The notes under the pieces: generated by a model
What the model was told of the DNA's origin: nothing
What the model saw: the letters and a program-made list of their open reading frames with translations, nothing else
Database searches by the model: none
Shown: positions 18,809 through 26,473 of the stretch, piece after piece
How positions within the stretch are numbered: the stretch's first letter is position 1
How the letters are laid out: every line of letters begins with the position of its first letter
Program-made: the position numbers and the translations under genes
Origin: Beijerinckiaceae bacterium
GTDB taxonomy: Bacteria > Pseudomonadota > Alphaproteobacteria > Rhizobiales > Beijerinckiaceae
Reading direction: 5' to 3'
Length of the DNA stretch: 64,000 nucleotides
Assembly: GCA_027531565.1 (NCBI GenBank)
Contig: JAPZSB010000002.1
Coordinates: 558,001-622,000, forward strand

Positions 18809-19747
18809 TCAGCCGGCTTTCCCGTTCCCGAGATGGTCGAGGATGCGCGTGGCGATGAGATCGGAAACGCGCCGGTTCGATTCCTGTGTGACCCCGGCAA
18901 TATGCGGCGTCAGGATGAGGTTGGGGCAACCGGCAAAGACGGCGCCTCGGGCGGCTGACAGCGGCTCCTCGTCGAAGACATCGAGCGCTGCGCCAGCGAG
19001 GCGTCCCTCGCGCAGGGCGGCAGCCAGGGCCGCTTCATCCACCACGCCGCCCCGCGCGGCATTGAGCAGGATCGCATCCGGCCGCATGCGGCGAAGCCGC
19101 AGGTCGTCGATCAGGTTTCGGGTCTCGTCGGTCAGCGGAACATGCAGCGAGATGACATCCGCCTCCCGCAGAAGCGGTTCGAGGCCGTGCCGGCGCGCCA
19201 TCGACCAGCAGGGATCGGAATCCGAGAGGAAGGGATCATAGGCCATGACATCCATGCCGAGCGCCCGGGCCCGCAGCGCCACCTCGCGGGCAATGGCTCC
19301 GAACCCGACCAGCCCCATCACCCGGCCGGACGCCTCGCGGCCCATCAGGCGCTGGCGCGGCCAGGTGCCGGCGATCACGTCCGCCGTTGCGCCATAGGCG
19401 CCGCGTAGCAGGATCAGCGTGGAAGCGATGACCCATTCGGCCACGGCGAGGTCATTCGCGCCGGTGGCGGGGTAGACCGCGATGCCGCGGTCCTTGCAGG
19501 CGGCCACGTCGATATTGTCGAGCCCGACGCCAAGCCGGCCGACAGCCTCCAGTTTCGCGCCCGCCGCGAGCAGGGCCGGCCGGACCTGCGTCCGGTTGCG
19601 GACGATCAGGGCGCGGGCCGAGGGCAGCAGGCCGGCCAGCCGGGCCGGGTCATCCACCAGCGCGGGGTCGTAGAGCGTATCGTGGCGGGCGGACAGCCGG
19701 GCGACGGCTGCCTCGTCCATGAATTCAGTGACAATGATCGTGCTCAC
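18809..19747 (-). CDS. slcC: D-3-phosphoglycerate dehydrogenase-like, SlcC-type (S)-sulfolactate dehydrogenase
   Basis: This 312-residue NAD-dependent 2-hydroxyacid dehydrogenase has the coenzyme loop GFGAIA at 148-153. The catalytic triad is visible: Arg232 in ARGG, Glu261 in DEEP and His282 in PHIAG. It lacks the C-terminal ACT domain of many SerA proteins. Between suyABZ and comC, oxidation of (S)-sulfolactate to 3-sulfopyruvate is the expected role (SlcC). The start overlaps the suyZ stop by 4 bases. Confidence 0.85.
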   Translation of the reverse strand: MSTIIVTEFMDEAAVARLSARHDTLYDPALVDDPARLAGLLPSARALIVRNRTQVRPALLAAGAKLEAVGRLGVGLDNIDVAACKDRGIAVYPATGANDLAVAEWVIASTLILLRGAYGATADVIAGTWPRQRLMGREASGRVMGLVGFGAIAREVALRARALGMDVMAYDPFLSDSDPCWSMARRHGLEPLLREADVISLHVPLTDETRNLIDDLRLRRMRPDAILLNAARGGVVDEAALAAALREGRLAGAALDVFDEEPLSAARGAVFAGCPNLILTPHIAGVTQESNRRVSDLIATRILDHLGNGKAG

Positions 19748-20799
19748 AGGACCCTCATCGCGAAAATGCCGGCCAAAGCCAGCGCCAGGATGATCAAGGT
19801 GGCGCCGAGAAAGACGGCGAGGTGGCGCCAGCCCGTGGCCATGACGGCACCGGCGGAGGTGCCGAGACCGAGCGCGGCAATGGCGATCATCATCAGCCAG
19901 CCGGAGATCGAGGATAGCACGCCCTTCACGCTCGCATAGGTTCCGGCGAGCGCGGTGCCCGGCAGGATCGAATTGACGACCACCAGCGCGAGGAAGACCA
20001 GCGCGAAGCCCGGCAGCGGCACCCTGGCCTTTGCCGTGCCGTCGCCGCCTTCCTGCCGCATCAGCACCCAGCCGATGCCGAGCACGACGGGCAGGAGCAG
20101 GAAAACGCGGAAGAGCTTGATGATGACGGCATTGTTGCCCACCGGCTCGGACATCGCATAGCCGGCGCCCACCACCTGCGCCATGTCATGGATGGTCAGG
20201 CCAAGGAAGAGGCCGGTTTCCCGGATGTCGAGGCCAAGGGCGACCGCGAGTGGCGGATAGGCGATCATCACGACAGTGGAGAGCGCATTGGCCATCACCA
20301 CCGTGAAGGCGATGTCGGCCGCCTTCTGCCGGTAATCCGGGACCACCGTGGCCGTGGCGAGCGTGGCCGAGGCCCCACACACCGCGCAGGCGGCGCCGGC
20401 CAGCGCGCCATAACCGCGGGCGAGCCCGAGCAGGCGCGCCAGCATCATCGCGCCGGCGACCGTGCAGGCCATGGCGAGGATGGCGAGCAGGGCGGCCGGC
20501 CAGCCGAGGCCGGCAATGTCGGACAGCGCGATGCGCAGGCCGAGGAGGGCGATGGCATAGCGGAGGAGCTTTTTCACCGCGAGGTCGAACCCGGCCTTGA
20601 AAACGGGCTTGCGAGCGACCGGGTGCAGGAGAATGCCGATCACGAGCGCCAGCACCATGCCCGGCAGGCTGGCGCCGAAGGTCCGGCGGAGCCAGGGTTC
20701 GAGGGCCATGGCGGCCAGGGCCACGGCCAGAGCAAGGGCCAGGCCGGGCAACCACGCCGCCGGGCGCGGGGCGCCCGGCGATACCGTTGCGTCGGGCAT
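19744..20799 (-). CDS. suyZ: YeiH family membrane protein, SuyZ-like putative sulfate/sulfite exporter
   Basis: This 351-residue integral membrane protein of the YeiH/UPF0324 family (COG2855) has about ten predicted segments, with conserved stretches LRIALSDIAGLG, GAACAVCGASATLATATV and GLTIHDMAQVVGAGY. In Paracoccus pantotrophus the gene after suyAB is suyZ, a COG2855 protein proposed to export the inorganic sulfur product; the order here is the same. It starts 3 bases after the suyB stop. Export of sulfite or sulfate is inferred from context. Confidence 0.87.
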   Translation of the reverse strand: MPDATVSPGAPRPAAWLPGLALALAVALAAMALEPWLRRTFGASLPGMVLALVIGILLHPVARKPVFKAGFDLAVKKLLRYAIALLGLRIALSDIAGLGWPAALLAILAMACTVAGAMMLARLLGLARGYGALAGAACAVCGASATLATATVVPDYRQKAADIAFTVVMANALSTVVMIAYPPLAVALGLDIRETGLFLGLTIHDMAQVVGAGYAMSEPVGNNAVIIKLFRVFLLLPVVLGIGWVLMRQEGGDGTAKARVPLPGFALVFLALVVVNSILPGTALAGTYASVKGVLSSISGWLMMIAIAALGLGTSAGAVMATGWRHLAVFLGATLIILALALAGIFAMRVL

Positions 20800-20802
20800 G
20801 CG

Positions 20803-22095
20803 TCAGGCCGAGCGGTAAAGCTTGGTCATGACGAATTCCCGGTGGCCGAGCGCTTCGGCGGCGGTCAGGCGGCCATTCGCGGTGCGGATGATCGAGGCGA
20901 TCAGCGCGTCACCGGCTTCCGGGATCGTGAGGTCGCGCCGGAGGATGCCGGAGACATCGACATCGATATGTTCCGGCATGGTGCGCATGGTCTTCGGGTT
21001 GCCGGTGATCTTGATCACGGGAACGATCGGGTTGCCGATGACATTGCCCTGTCCGGTCGGGAAGGTGTGCACGACATAGCCGCCCGCCGCCATCAGGGTC
21101 ACGCATTCCGCCGCAGCGGAGGATGTGTCCATGAAGTAGAGGCCGGGTCCCTTCGCCGGCGCCTCGGCCGGATCGAGAATGTCGATATACTTGCACTCGC
21201 GGCCGATCTTCTCGAGGTTGCCCAGGGCTTTTTCCTCGATGGTCGTCAGGCCGCCGGCAATGTTGCCCTTGGTCGGCTGGCTGTCGGAGAGGTCCGAAGT
21301 CTTGTGGGCTTCGATGACGTCGTCCTGGTAGGCCTTCCACATCCTGTACCAGCGCTCGCCGACGTCCGGCGTCGCGGCGCGGGCCTTGCAGAGATGCTCG
21401 GCGCCGGTGATCTCGGAGGTCTCGCCGAACACGCCGTAGATGCCCTTGGGGATCAGCTTGTCATACATGTTGCCCACGGTCGGGCAGGAGGACAGCCCGG
21501 TCGTGGTGTCGCTCTCTCCGCATTTGGTCGAGACCCACAATTCGGAAATGTCGCATTTCTCGCGCTGGAGCTCGCTGGCCCATTGCACGAATTCCTTGGC
21601 CACATAGGAAGCCTTCGCGATAACCGCGATATCGCCATGGCCCTCGATGCCGAAGCCGACAACCGGCTTGCCGGTTTTCGCGATGCCCTCGACCACCACC
21701 TTGGTCCAGCTGTCCTCGATGCCGATCACGATGACCGCCGCGACATTCGGGTTCGAGCCGGTGCCGATCAGCGTGCGGAAATGCAGGTCGAGATCGGCGC
21801 CGAATTGCAGGCGGCCATAGGCATGCGGCAGGGCCATCGTGCCCTTGATGTTGTTCGCCACGGCCTCGCAGGCCGCGTTCGACAGGTCATCCAGCGGCAG
21901 CAGGACGACATGGTTGCGGACGCCGACGCGGCCATTCTCGCGGCGCCAGCCGAAGAAATGGTCCATCGCGGCATCGGCCCGGCGCTTCCGGCGAATCGGC
22001 GCCTTGAAGGACGGGGCTTCGATCCAGCGGCCCTTGACGGGCTTGAGCTTGTTCCGGTTCAGGGAGAAATTCGCAACGATCGGGGCGCTTGCCAT
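20803..22095 (-). CDS. suyB: (2R)-sulfolactate sulfo-lyase beta subunit (UxaA family)
   Basis: This 430-residue catalytic subunit cleaves (R)-sulfolactate to pyruvate and sulfite. It is related to the large parts of altronate and galactarate dehydratases, which use iron; a Cys-containing conserved segment ([17 protein letters not shown]) is visible near residue 225. SuyB is preferred to altronate dehydratase because the SAF part is a separate gene, a COG2855 exporter follows, and two sulfolactate-type dehydrogenases are in the same operon. The start at 22095 follows the suyA stop by 13 bases. No uronate pathway gene is nearby. Confidence 0.88.
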   Translation of the reverse strand: MASAPIVANFSLNRNKLKPVKGRWIEAPSFKAPIRRKRRADAAMDHFFGWRRENGRVGVRNHVVLLPLDDLSNAACEAVANNIKGTMALPHAYGRLQFGADLDLHFRTLIGTGSNPNVAAVIVIGIEDSWTKVVVEGIAKTGKPVVGFGIEGHGDIAVIAKASYVAKEFVQWASELQREKCDISELWVSTKCGESDTTTGLSSCPTVGNMYDKLIPKGIYGVFGETSEITGAEHLCKARAATPDVGERWYRMWKAYQDDVIEAHKTSDLSDSQPTKGNIAGGLTTIEEKALGNLEKIGRECKYIDILDPAEAPAKGPGLYFMDTSSAAAECVTLMAAGGYVVHTFPTGQGNVIGNPIVPVIKITGNPKTMRTMPEHIDVDVSGILRRDLTIPEAGDALIASIIRTANGRLTAAEALGHREFVMTKLYRSA

Positions 22096-22108
22096 GTCGG
22101 TTCTCCTA

Positions 22109-22396
22109 TCACCAGCGCTTGGTCTTGACGTTGTGCACGTGGACATGCTCGCCCTTGGCGATATCCGCCACGGCCTTGCCGATGTCCTGTCCGTATTTCC
22201 AGATGGTGTCGCCCTTGCGGATATCCTTCAGCGCGACCTTGTGGCCGATCGGGATGTCAGCCCGCGAGGCCAGCGAGAAGCTGGAATTGTCGGCCGTCAC
22301 CACGGCCAGCATCTCGGTGCCGGCCTTGAGGTTTTCGACAACGACAACGCCCACGGTGTCCTTGTGTTCATGGACAAGAAGATGGGGAATGGTCAT
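22109..22396 (-). CDS. suyA: (2R)-sulfolactate sulfo-lyase alpha subunit (SAF domain)
   Basis: This 95-residue SAF-domain protein corresponds to the N-terminal part of UxaA/GarD dehydratases, with the family pattern [19 protein letters not shown] at about 51-69 and HVHVHN near the end. The separate small subunit is the known layout of sulfolactate sulfo-lyase (about 8 plus 42 kDa in Paracoccus). It is the first gene of the seven-gene operon, preceded by a predicted promoter and operator shared with the divergent regulator. Confidence 0.88.
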   Translation of the reverse strand: MTIPHLLVHEHKDTVGVVVVENLKAGTEMLAVVTADNSSFSLASRADIPIGHKVALKDIRKGDTIWKYGQDIGKAVADIAKGEHVHVHNVKTKRW

Positions 22397-22487
22397 GGCT
22401 CTATGCCTTCCTCGCGATACGCCCTCGGGCGCTTGGGGGGATGGTGGCGTACCGGCACCGTGACGGATCAGGGCTTCGAACGCTCAG

Positions 22488-22508
22488 GTCTTGTATAAGA
22501 CATAAGAC
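22488..22508. promoter_or_regulatory. GntR/HutC-type operator overlapping the suy promoter
   Basis: A perfect palindrome GTCTT-GTAT-AAGAC lies at 22488-22501. The half-site ATAAGAC is repeated directly after it at 22502-22508. The TTGTATAA core resembles HutC-subfamily operators. It covers the predicted -10 of suyA and lies 24 bases upstream of the gntR ATG, so binding would block suy transcription and probably autoregulate gntR. Confidence 0.65.
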
Positions 22509-22523
22509 TTGTTAGAGTGTCAA
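22495..22523 (-). promoter_or_regulatory. Predicted sigma-70 promoter of the suyA operon
   Basis: On the minus strand a perfect TTGACA -35 (22523-22518) is followed after 17 bases by TCTTAT (22500-22495). The -35 lies just before the gntR ATG and the -10 lies inside the operator palindrome. The leader to suyA would be roughly 90 bases. Confidence 0.6.
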
Positions 22524-22525
22524 TC

Positions 22526-23275
22526 ATGAACGAGAAGACAAATTCTCAGGACGAAGCGCGGGGGACGCCGGGATTCCTGCCGCTCTACCGGCAGGTCAAG
22601 TCCCTGTTGGTCCGGCGGATCGCCGAGCGTTTCTGGCAGCCGGGGGAAATCCTGCCTTCCGAGATGCAGATCGCGGCGGAACTCGGGGTCAGCCAGGGCA
22701 CGGTGCGCAAGGCGCTGGACGAGATGACTGCCGAGCGCCTTCTGGTGCGGCGGCAGGGGCGGGGCACCTTTGTCGCGCGGCATGACGAAAGCCGGATCCT
22801 GTTCCAGTTCTTCAAGATCGTGCCCGAAACCGGCATCCCGGTGTTCCCGGAGAGCCATCTCCGCCGTGTCGAGACGGCGCTGGCGAGCCCCGAGGAAGTG
22901 GCCCGGCTCGCGCTTCGACCCGGCGACAGCGTGATCCGGATCGCGCGGGTCCGCTCGCTCAACGGTCGGCCGACCATTTCGGAATATCTCGCGCTGCCGC
23001 TCGAGCGCTTCCCCGGCCTTGTTGGACAGGCCGATATCCCCAACAATCTCTACGATCATTTCGCGTCGGATTACGGGATCACCATTGCGGGCGGCGACGA
23101 ATCCCTCCGCGCCATGGCTGCGCCTGCGGAGGATGCCGCGCTTCTCGGCATTCCGGAGGGCACGCCGCTGCTTGCCATCGACCGGGTGGCGCTGGATCTC
23201 GATGGCAAACCGGTGGAATGGCGCTATTCGCTCTGCGATACACGCCATTGCCACTATGTGAGCGGCCTCAGATAG
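22526..23275 (+). CDS. GntR family transcriptional regulator with UTRA domain
   Basis: This 249-residue DNA-binding repressor-type protein has an N-terminal winged helix (about 15-80, with PSEMQIAAELGVSQGTVRKA) and a C-terminal UTRA effector domain (about 95-240), which is the HutC subfamily. It is divergent from suyA across a 129-base spacer holding the palindrome it probably binds; a divergent regulator gene is also described next to suyAB in Paracoccus. The effector may be sulfolactate or an upstream sulfosugar intermediate, which is inference. The ATG at 22526 is used; a GTG at 22517 is possible. The coding end overlaps the kinase gene by 8 bases, tail to tail. Confidence 0.9.
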   Translation: MNEKTNSQDEARGTPGFLPLYRQVKSLLVRRIAERFWQPGEILPSEMQIAAELGVSQGTVRKALDEMTAERLLVRRQGRGTFVARHDESRILFQFFKIVPETGIPVFPESHLRRVETALASPEEVARLALRPGDSVIRIARVRSLNGRPTISEYLALPLERFPGLVGQADIPNNLYDHFASDYGITIAGGDESLRAMAAPAEDAALLGIPEGTPLLAIDRVALDLDGKPVEWRYSLCDTRHCHYVSGLR

Positions 23276-24185
23276 CGACCAGCCGTCTCGGTACTGGCAG
23301 GCCGGGCAGGGCGGCCTCGACCTCCCGCCGGTCCGGCGCGCCGGAACTGCCGCCCGGCTTCAGGCATTTCAGGGCGGCGGTGACATTGGCCCACTGGATG
23401 GCATCCAGCAGGTCGAGTTTCTCGGTCAGCGCCCAGGCGAAGGCCCCGTGCCAGACATCGCCGGCGCCGAGCGTATCCACCGCGTCGATATCCAGCGACG
23501 GCACGTGCCAGAGGCCGTCGGGGAGCAGCGCGAGCACGCCGTCGCCGCCATCCGTGACCGCAAGGAAGCTTTCGCTCTCGCGGCGGATCGCGAGAAGGCC
23601 CTGATGGAGATCGGGCATGCCCGTGGTTTCCCGCAGCCCGATGGCGGAAAAGATCACGTGGCTCGCCCGCGCGAGCAGGCTGCGATCCTGCGGAGCGCGA
23701 TCCCCGTCGAAGACCGACGGGATCCCGGCCTGCCGTGCAAGGTCGAACAGATGGCCGGCCCCGGTTTCCCAGCGCGTATCGCCCAGCACGGCCGCGGTTC
23801 CGGCCGGCAGCGACCCGGGAAGCCAGTCCGGACGGTCCGGCATGCGGGGGTCGAGATAATTGACGATCGTCCGGTCGCCGCCGGGTTCGATGATGATGCT
23901 CGACCGCGACGTGACGAACCCGGGCATGGGCGGGGAAAGCGAATCATCGATGCCGAACCCGGCCAGCTTCTGCCGGAGGATGTGGCCACTGGCATCGTCG
24001 CCGATCCGCGCGACCAGCCGGGCCGAGCCGCCCAGCCGGGCAATGGCGAGGGCGGCATTGGCTGCATTGCCGCCCATGACGCTGTCGGACCGGATGGCGC
24101 GGTGCTTCTCGCCGGGCTTCAGCGCCAGCGGGATCGTCATCACTTCATCCAGCACCACGATGCCGATGGTCATCAGGCTGTGCAT
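23268..24185 (-). CDS. PfkB family sugar kinase, sulfofructose kinase (YihV)-like
   Basis: This 305-residue ribokinase-fold kinase carries the PfkB signature DTLGAGD at 237-243 with catalytic Asp243 and a GGNAANAA motif at 38-45. It resembles E. coli YihV, as I recall that sequence, well beyond the generic signature: GDTRW (135-139), FDGDRAPQD (159-167) and AALKCLKPGG (270-279). Lys27, Asn109 and Arg138, which I recall as sulfonate-binding in YihV, are present at the same numbers. The start at 24185 has GGAAGGAG 5 bases upstream. Its place beside the sulfolactate regulator supports phosphorylation of 6-deoxy-6-sulfofructose, but no sulfo-aldolase is in the window. Confidence 0.82.
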   Translation of the reverse strand: MHSLMTIGIVVLDEVMTIPLALKPGEKHRAIRSDSVMGGNAANAALAIARLGGSARLVARIGDDASGHILRQKLAGFGIDDSLSPPMPGFVTSRSSIIIEPGGDRTIVNYLDPRMPDRPDWLPGSLPAGTAAVLGDTRWETGAGHLFDLARQAGIPSVFDGDRAPQDRSLLARASHVIFSAIGLRETTGMPDLHQGLLAIRRESESFLAVTDGGDGVLALLPDGLWHVPSLDIDAVDTLGAGDVWHGAFAWALTEKLDLLDAIQWANVTAALKCLKPGGSSGAPDRREVEAALPGLPVPRRLVAI

Positions 24186-24272
24186 CGCCGCTCCTTCCCC
24201 GCTCCCGGGCATCCGGGCCCGGCATTGAACCGGCCCGGGAATCCTGCCATCACCCGTCGGGGAGGTTGTGGC

Positions 24273-25574
24273 ATGCGGAAGTGCGGAACGGAAGCATCGG
24301 CACGGCAGGAGGGTGGGACAGCGCGCCTTGCCGGCCTGCTGGTCGGCCTGCTGCTTGTCGGGCTGGCCTTGATGACCCCGGCCCGGGCGCAAACCCATCT
24401 CAAGGTCTTCGCGGCCAATTTTCCGAAGATCGACGTGCTGCGCGCGCTGGCCAATGCCTATGGTCAGACGCGCCCGGGCGTCACCCTCGAGATCGAGACA
24501 GGCGGTGCGACGCTGGACAGCCAGCAGCAGGCACTCAACGCGCTGCTCGGTGCCCGCGATGCCAGCGTCGATCTTGTGCTGATCGACGTTCTCCGGCTTC
24601 AGCAATGGACGCTCGGTCAATGGCTCGAGCCGCTGGACCCCGCCTTCGGTGCCGAGCGCGAGGCTTTCCTCGGGCGGCTCTTCCCGGTCTACCGGCAGGC
24701 GGCCATGGCTGGTGGCCGGTTGATGGCGGTCCCCTATTCAGCGGATGCACAGGCCCTGCTCGTGCGCGGCGACCTTCTCGACAAGCACGGCGTTGCGGTT
24801 CCGGCGACGCAGGTAGCCCTGCGCGAGGCCGCGGCGCGCATCCTTGCCGCCGAGAACCAGCCGGGCCTCCGCGGGATCGACCTCCCCTCGGCGCCGGTCG
24901 AGAGCAGTGTCTGCACGGCGGCGATGGCTTTTTGGGGCAGCGGGCATGATTTCATCACCGAAGGCAGGCCGGCGCTGCTTGCCGAGCCGGCGCGCCGGGC
25001 CCTGCAGGGACTCCAGGCGCTGAAGGATGCGAAGCTGCTGACGGTTCCTTCGGGCGAGGGCCATCCGGAACGGGTCCGCCTTGCCATGCAGGCCGGTTCG
25101 CTCGTCTTCGGCCATGGCTGGAGCTATGCATGGCAGCGGATGCAGACCGATATGGACAGCGCGGTGGCCGGGAAAGTGCGGATCGTGCCCGTTCCGGGCG
25201 AGACGGAAGATCGCGCCTCGAGCTGTGCCGGTGGCTGGATGGTGGGCGTCACGGCCTTTTCCGGCCGCAAGGCGGAGGCGCTCGCCTTCCTGCGTTATCT
25301 CGCCTCGCCCGAGGCGGCGCGACTGCAGGCAGAACTCGGCGACCTGCCCGCCCAGACCGGGCCCTACCGGGATGCGGCCATCGTGACGGCCCGGCCCTTC
25401 CTCGGCCAGATGGCGGCGGTGCTGGCCGTGGCACGCCTGCGGCCGCAGAGCGCCCGGTATGCCGAGGTATCGGACATCGTCCGGACCAACTTCTCGGCCT
25501 TCATGGCCGGCGCCAAGACCGCCGAGGCGGCCTTGCAGGACATGCAGGCCAGGCTCTCGCTGATCTTCCGCTGA
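24273..25574 (+). CDS. Extracellular solute-binding protein, sugar ABC importer type, orphan
   Basis: This 433-residue periplasmic family 1 binding protein (SBP_bac_1, MalE-like) has an N-terminal region with a hydrophobic core at about 18-36 and likely signal cleavage after ARA (39). The sequence LKVFAANFPKIDVLRALANAY opens the mature protein. The ATG at 24273 follows GGAGG by 7 bases; the longer open frame upstream runs antisense to the kinase and is rejected. It is divergent from the kinase (87-base gap). No permease or ATPase is adjacent, so the importer must be completed elsewhere if it works. A sugar or sulfosugar ligand is suggested by context only. Confidence 0.85.
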   Translation: MRKCGTEASARQEGGTARLAGLLVGLLLVGLALMTPARAQTHLKVFAANFPKIDVLRALANAYGQTRPGVTLEIETGGATLDSQQQALNALLGARDASVDLVLIDVLRLQQWTLGQWLEPLDPAFGAEREAFLGRLFPVYRQAAMAGGRLMAVPYSADAQALLVRGDLLDKHGVAVPATQVALREAAARILAAENQPGLRGIDLPSAPVESSVCTAAMAFWGSGHDFITEGRPALLAEPARRALQGLQALKDAKLLTVPSGEGHPERVRLAMQAGSLVFGHGWSYAWQRMQTDMDSAVAGKVRIVPVPGETEDRASSCAGGWMVGVTAFSGRKAEALAFLRYLASPEAARLQAELGDLPAQTGPYRDAAIVTARPFLGQMAAVLAVARLRPQSARYAEVSDIVRTNFSAFMAGAKTAEAALQDMQARLSLIFR

Positions 25575-25591
25575 TCGCGGCAGGCCGGGGT

Positions 25592-26371
25592 TCAGCGCGC
25601 CGGGCGATAGGGCGCGAACCAGTCGAGGCCAGCCTCGGTGCCGGAAGCCGGGCGGTATTCGCAGCCGATGAAGCCGGCATAGCCGAGCCGGTCCAGTTCG
25701 GCGAAGATCAGGGCATCATTCAGCTCGCCGCTGCCCGGCTCGTTCCGGAGCGGGATGCTCGCGGTCTGGATATGACCGATGATCGGGGACATCTCCCTGA
25801 GGCGCATGGTGATGTCGCCATGCAGGATCTGGCAATGGTAGATGTCGAATTGCAGCTTGACGTTCGGCAGGCCGAGCCGGCGGATCAGGGCAGCGGCGCG
25901 GCCGAAATCGTCGAGCAGGTAGCCGGGCACGTCGCGGCGGTTCAGCGGTTCGAGCAGCACGTCGATCCCCATCGGCGCGAAGAAGGCGGCAGCCTCGCGG
26001 ATGCCGGCCTCGTAGCGCGCCTGCGCCGCGGCGTCCTCCGGCGAAGCGAGCCCGGCCATCATGTGCACGCGGCGCACGCCGGTCGCCTCGGCATAGGCCC
26101 GAGCGGTTTCGAGGCCCTGCCGGAATTCCGCGCCGCGCCCTGCCAATGCGGCGATGCCCCGCTCGCCGGCCGCCCAGTCTCCCGGGGGCAGGTTGAACAG
26201 CGCAAGGGTCAGGTTGTGCCGGCGGAGCTGTTCGGCCACCGCCTCGGGCGGGTACTCGTACGGGAAGAGAAATTCCACGGCCTCGAAGCCCGCTGCCGCC
26301 GCGCGGCCGAAACGCTCGAGGAACGGGACCTCGGTGAACATCATGGTGAGGTTGGCGGCGAAGCGCGGCAT
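25592..26371 (-). CDS. hyi: Hydroxypyruvate isomerase family TIM-barrel enzyme
   Basis: This 259-residue sugar isomerase of the AP_endonuc_2 fold follows E. coli Hyi, as recalled, over its whole length (opening MPRFAANLTMMFTEVPFLER; NLPPGDWAAGERGIA at 60-74). Probable metal and catalytic residues are Glu141, Asp176, His200 and Glu238. The expected reaction is hydroxypyruvate to tartronate semialdehyde; 2-oxotetronate isomerase (OtnI) is the main alternative. The start at 26371 has GGAAGGAG 6 bases upstream. It converges with the binding-protein gene and diverges from the ThDP enzyme gene. Confidence 0.85.
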   Translation of the reverse strand: MPRFAANLTMMFTEVPFLERFGRAAAAGFEAVEFLFPYEYPPEAVAEQLRRHNLTLALFNLPPGDWAAGERGIAALAGRGAEFRQGLETARAYAEATGVRRVHMMAGLASPEDAAAQARYEAGIREAAAFFAPMGIDVLLEPLNRRDVPGYLLDDFGRAAALIRRLGLPNVKLQFDIYHCQILHGDITMRLREMSPIIGHIQTASIPLRNEPGSGELNDALIFAELDRLGYAGFIGCEYRPASGTEAGLDWFAPYRPAR

Positions 26372-26414
26372 GGGACTCTCCTTCCACCCTGTTTTCCCGC
26401 GTCGAAGCCGTTCA

Positions 26415-26424
26415 CGCAATTGCG
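26415..26424. promoter_or_regulatory. Palindrome between hyi and the ThDP enzyme gene
   Basis: The perfect 10-base palindrome CGCAATTGCG sits centrally in the 102-base spacer of two divergent genes. Its size and position fit an operator, but no regulator is adjacent. Confidence 0.3.
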
Positions 26425-26473
26425 AAATGCGGGTGATGCCGGCATGAGGCAAGGAAGGGGCAGGGAGAATGCC

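Noticed and set aside
20188-22128. 646-residue plus-strand frame over suyB and suyZ
   Set aside because: Shadow of two conserved minus-strand genes; composition is low-complexity Gly/Arg/Asp/His.
20803-22396. Altronate or galactarate dehydratase
   Set aside because: Separate alpha and beta genes, the COG2855 exporter and two sulfolactate-type dehydrogenases point to sulfolactate sulfo-lyase; no hexuronate genes are nearby.
23448-24272. Upstream extension of the sugar-binding protein
   Set aside because: It is antisense to the kinase gene; the signal peptide begins at the ATG at 24273 with GGAGG before it.
25130-26473. Upstream extension that would make the ThDP enzyme 990 residues long
   Set aside because: The extension overlaps hyi and the binding-protein gene in other frames; a good ribosome site and the family start are at 26474.
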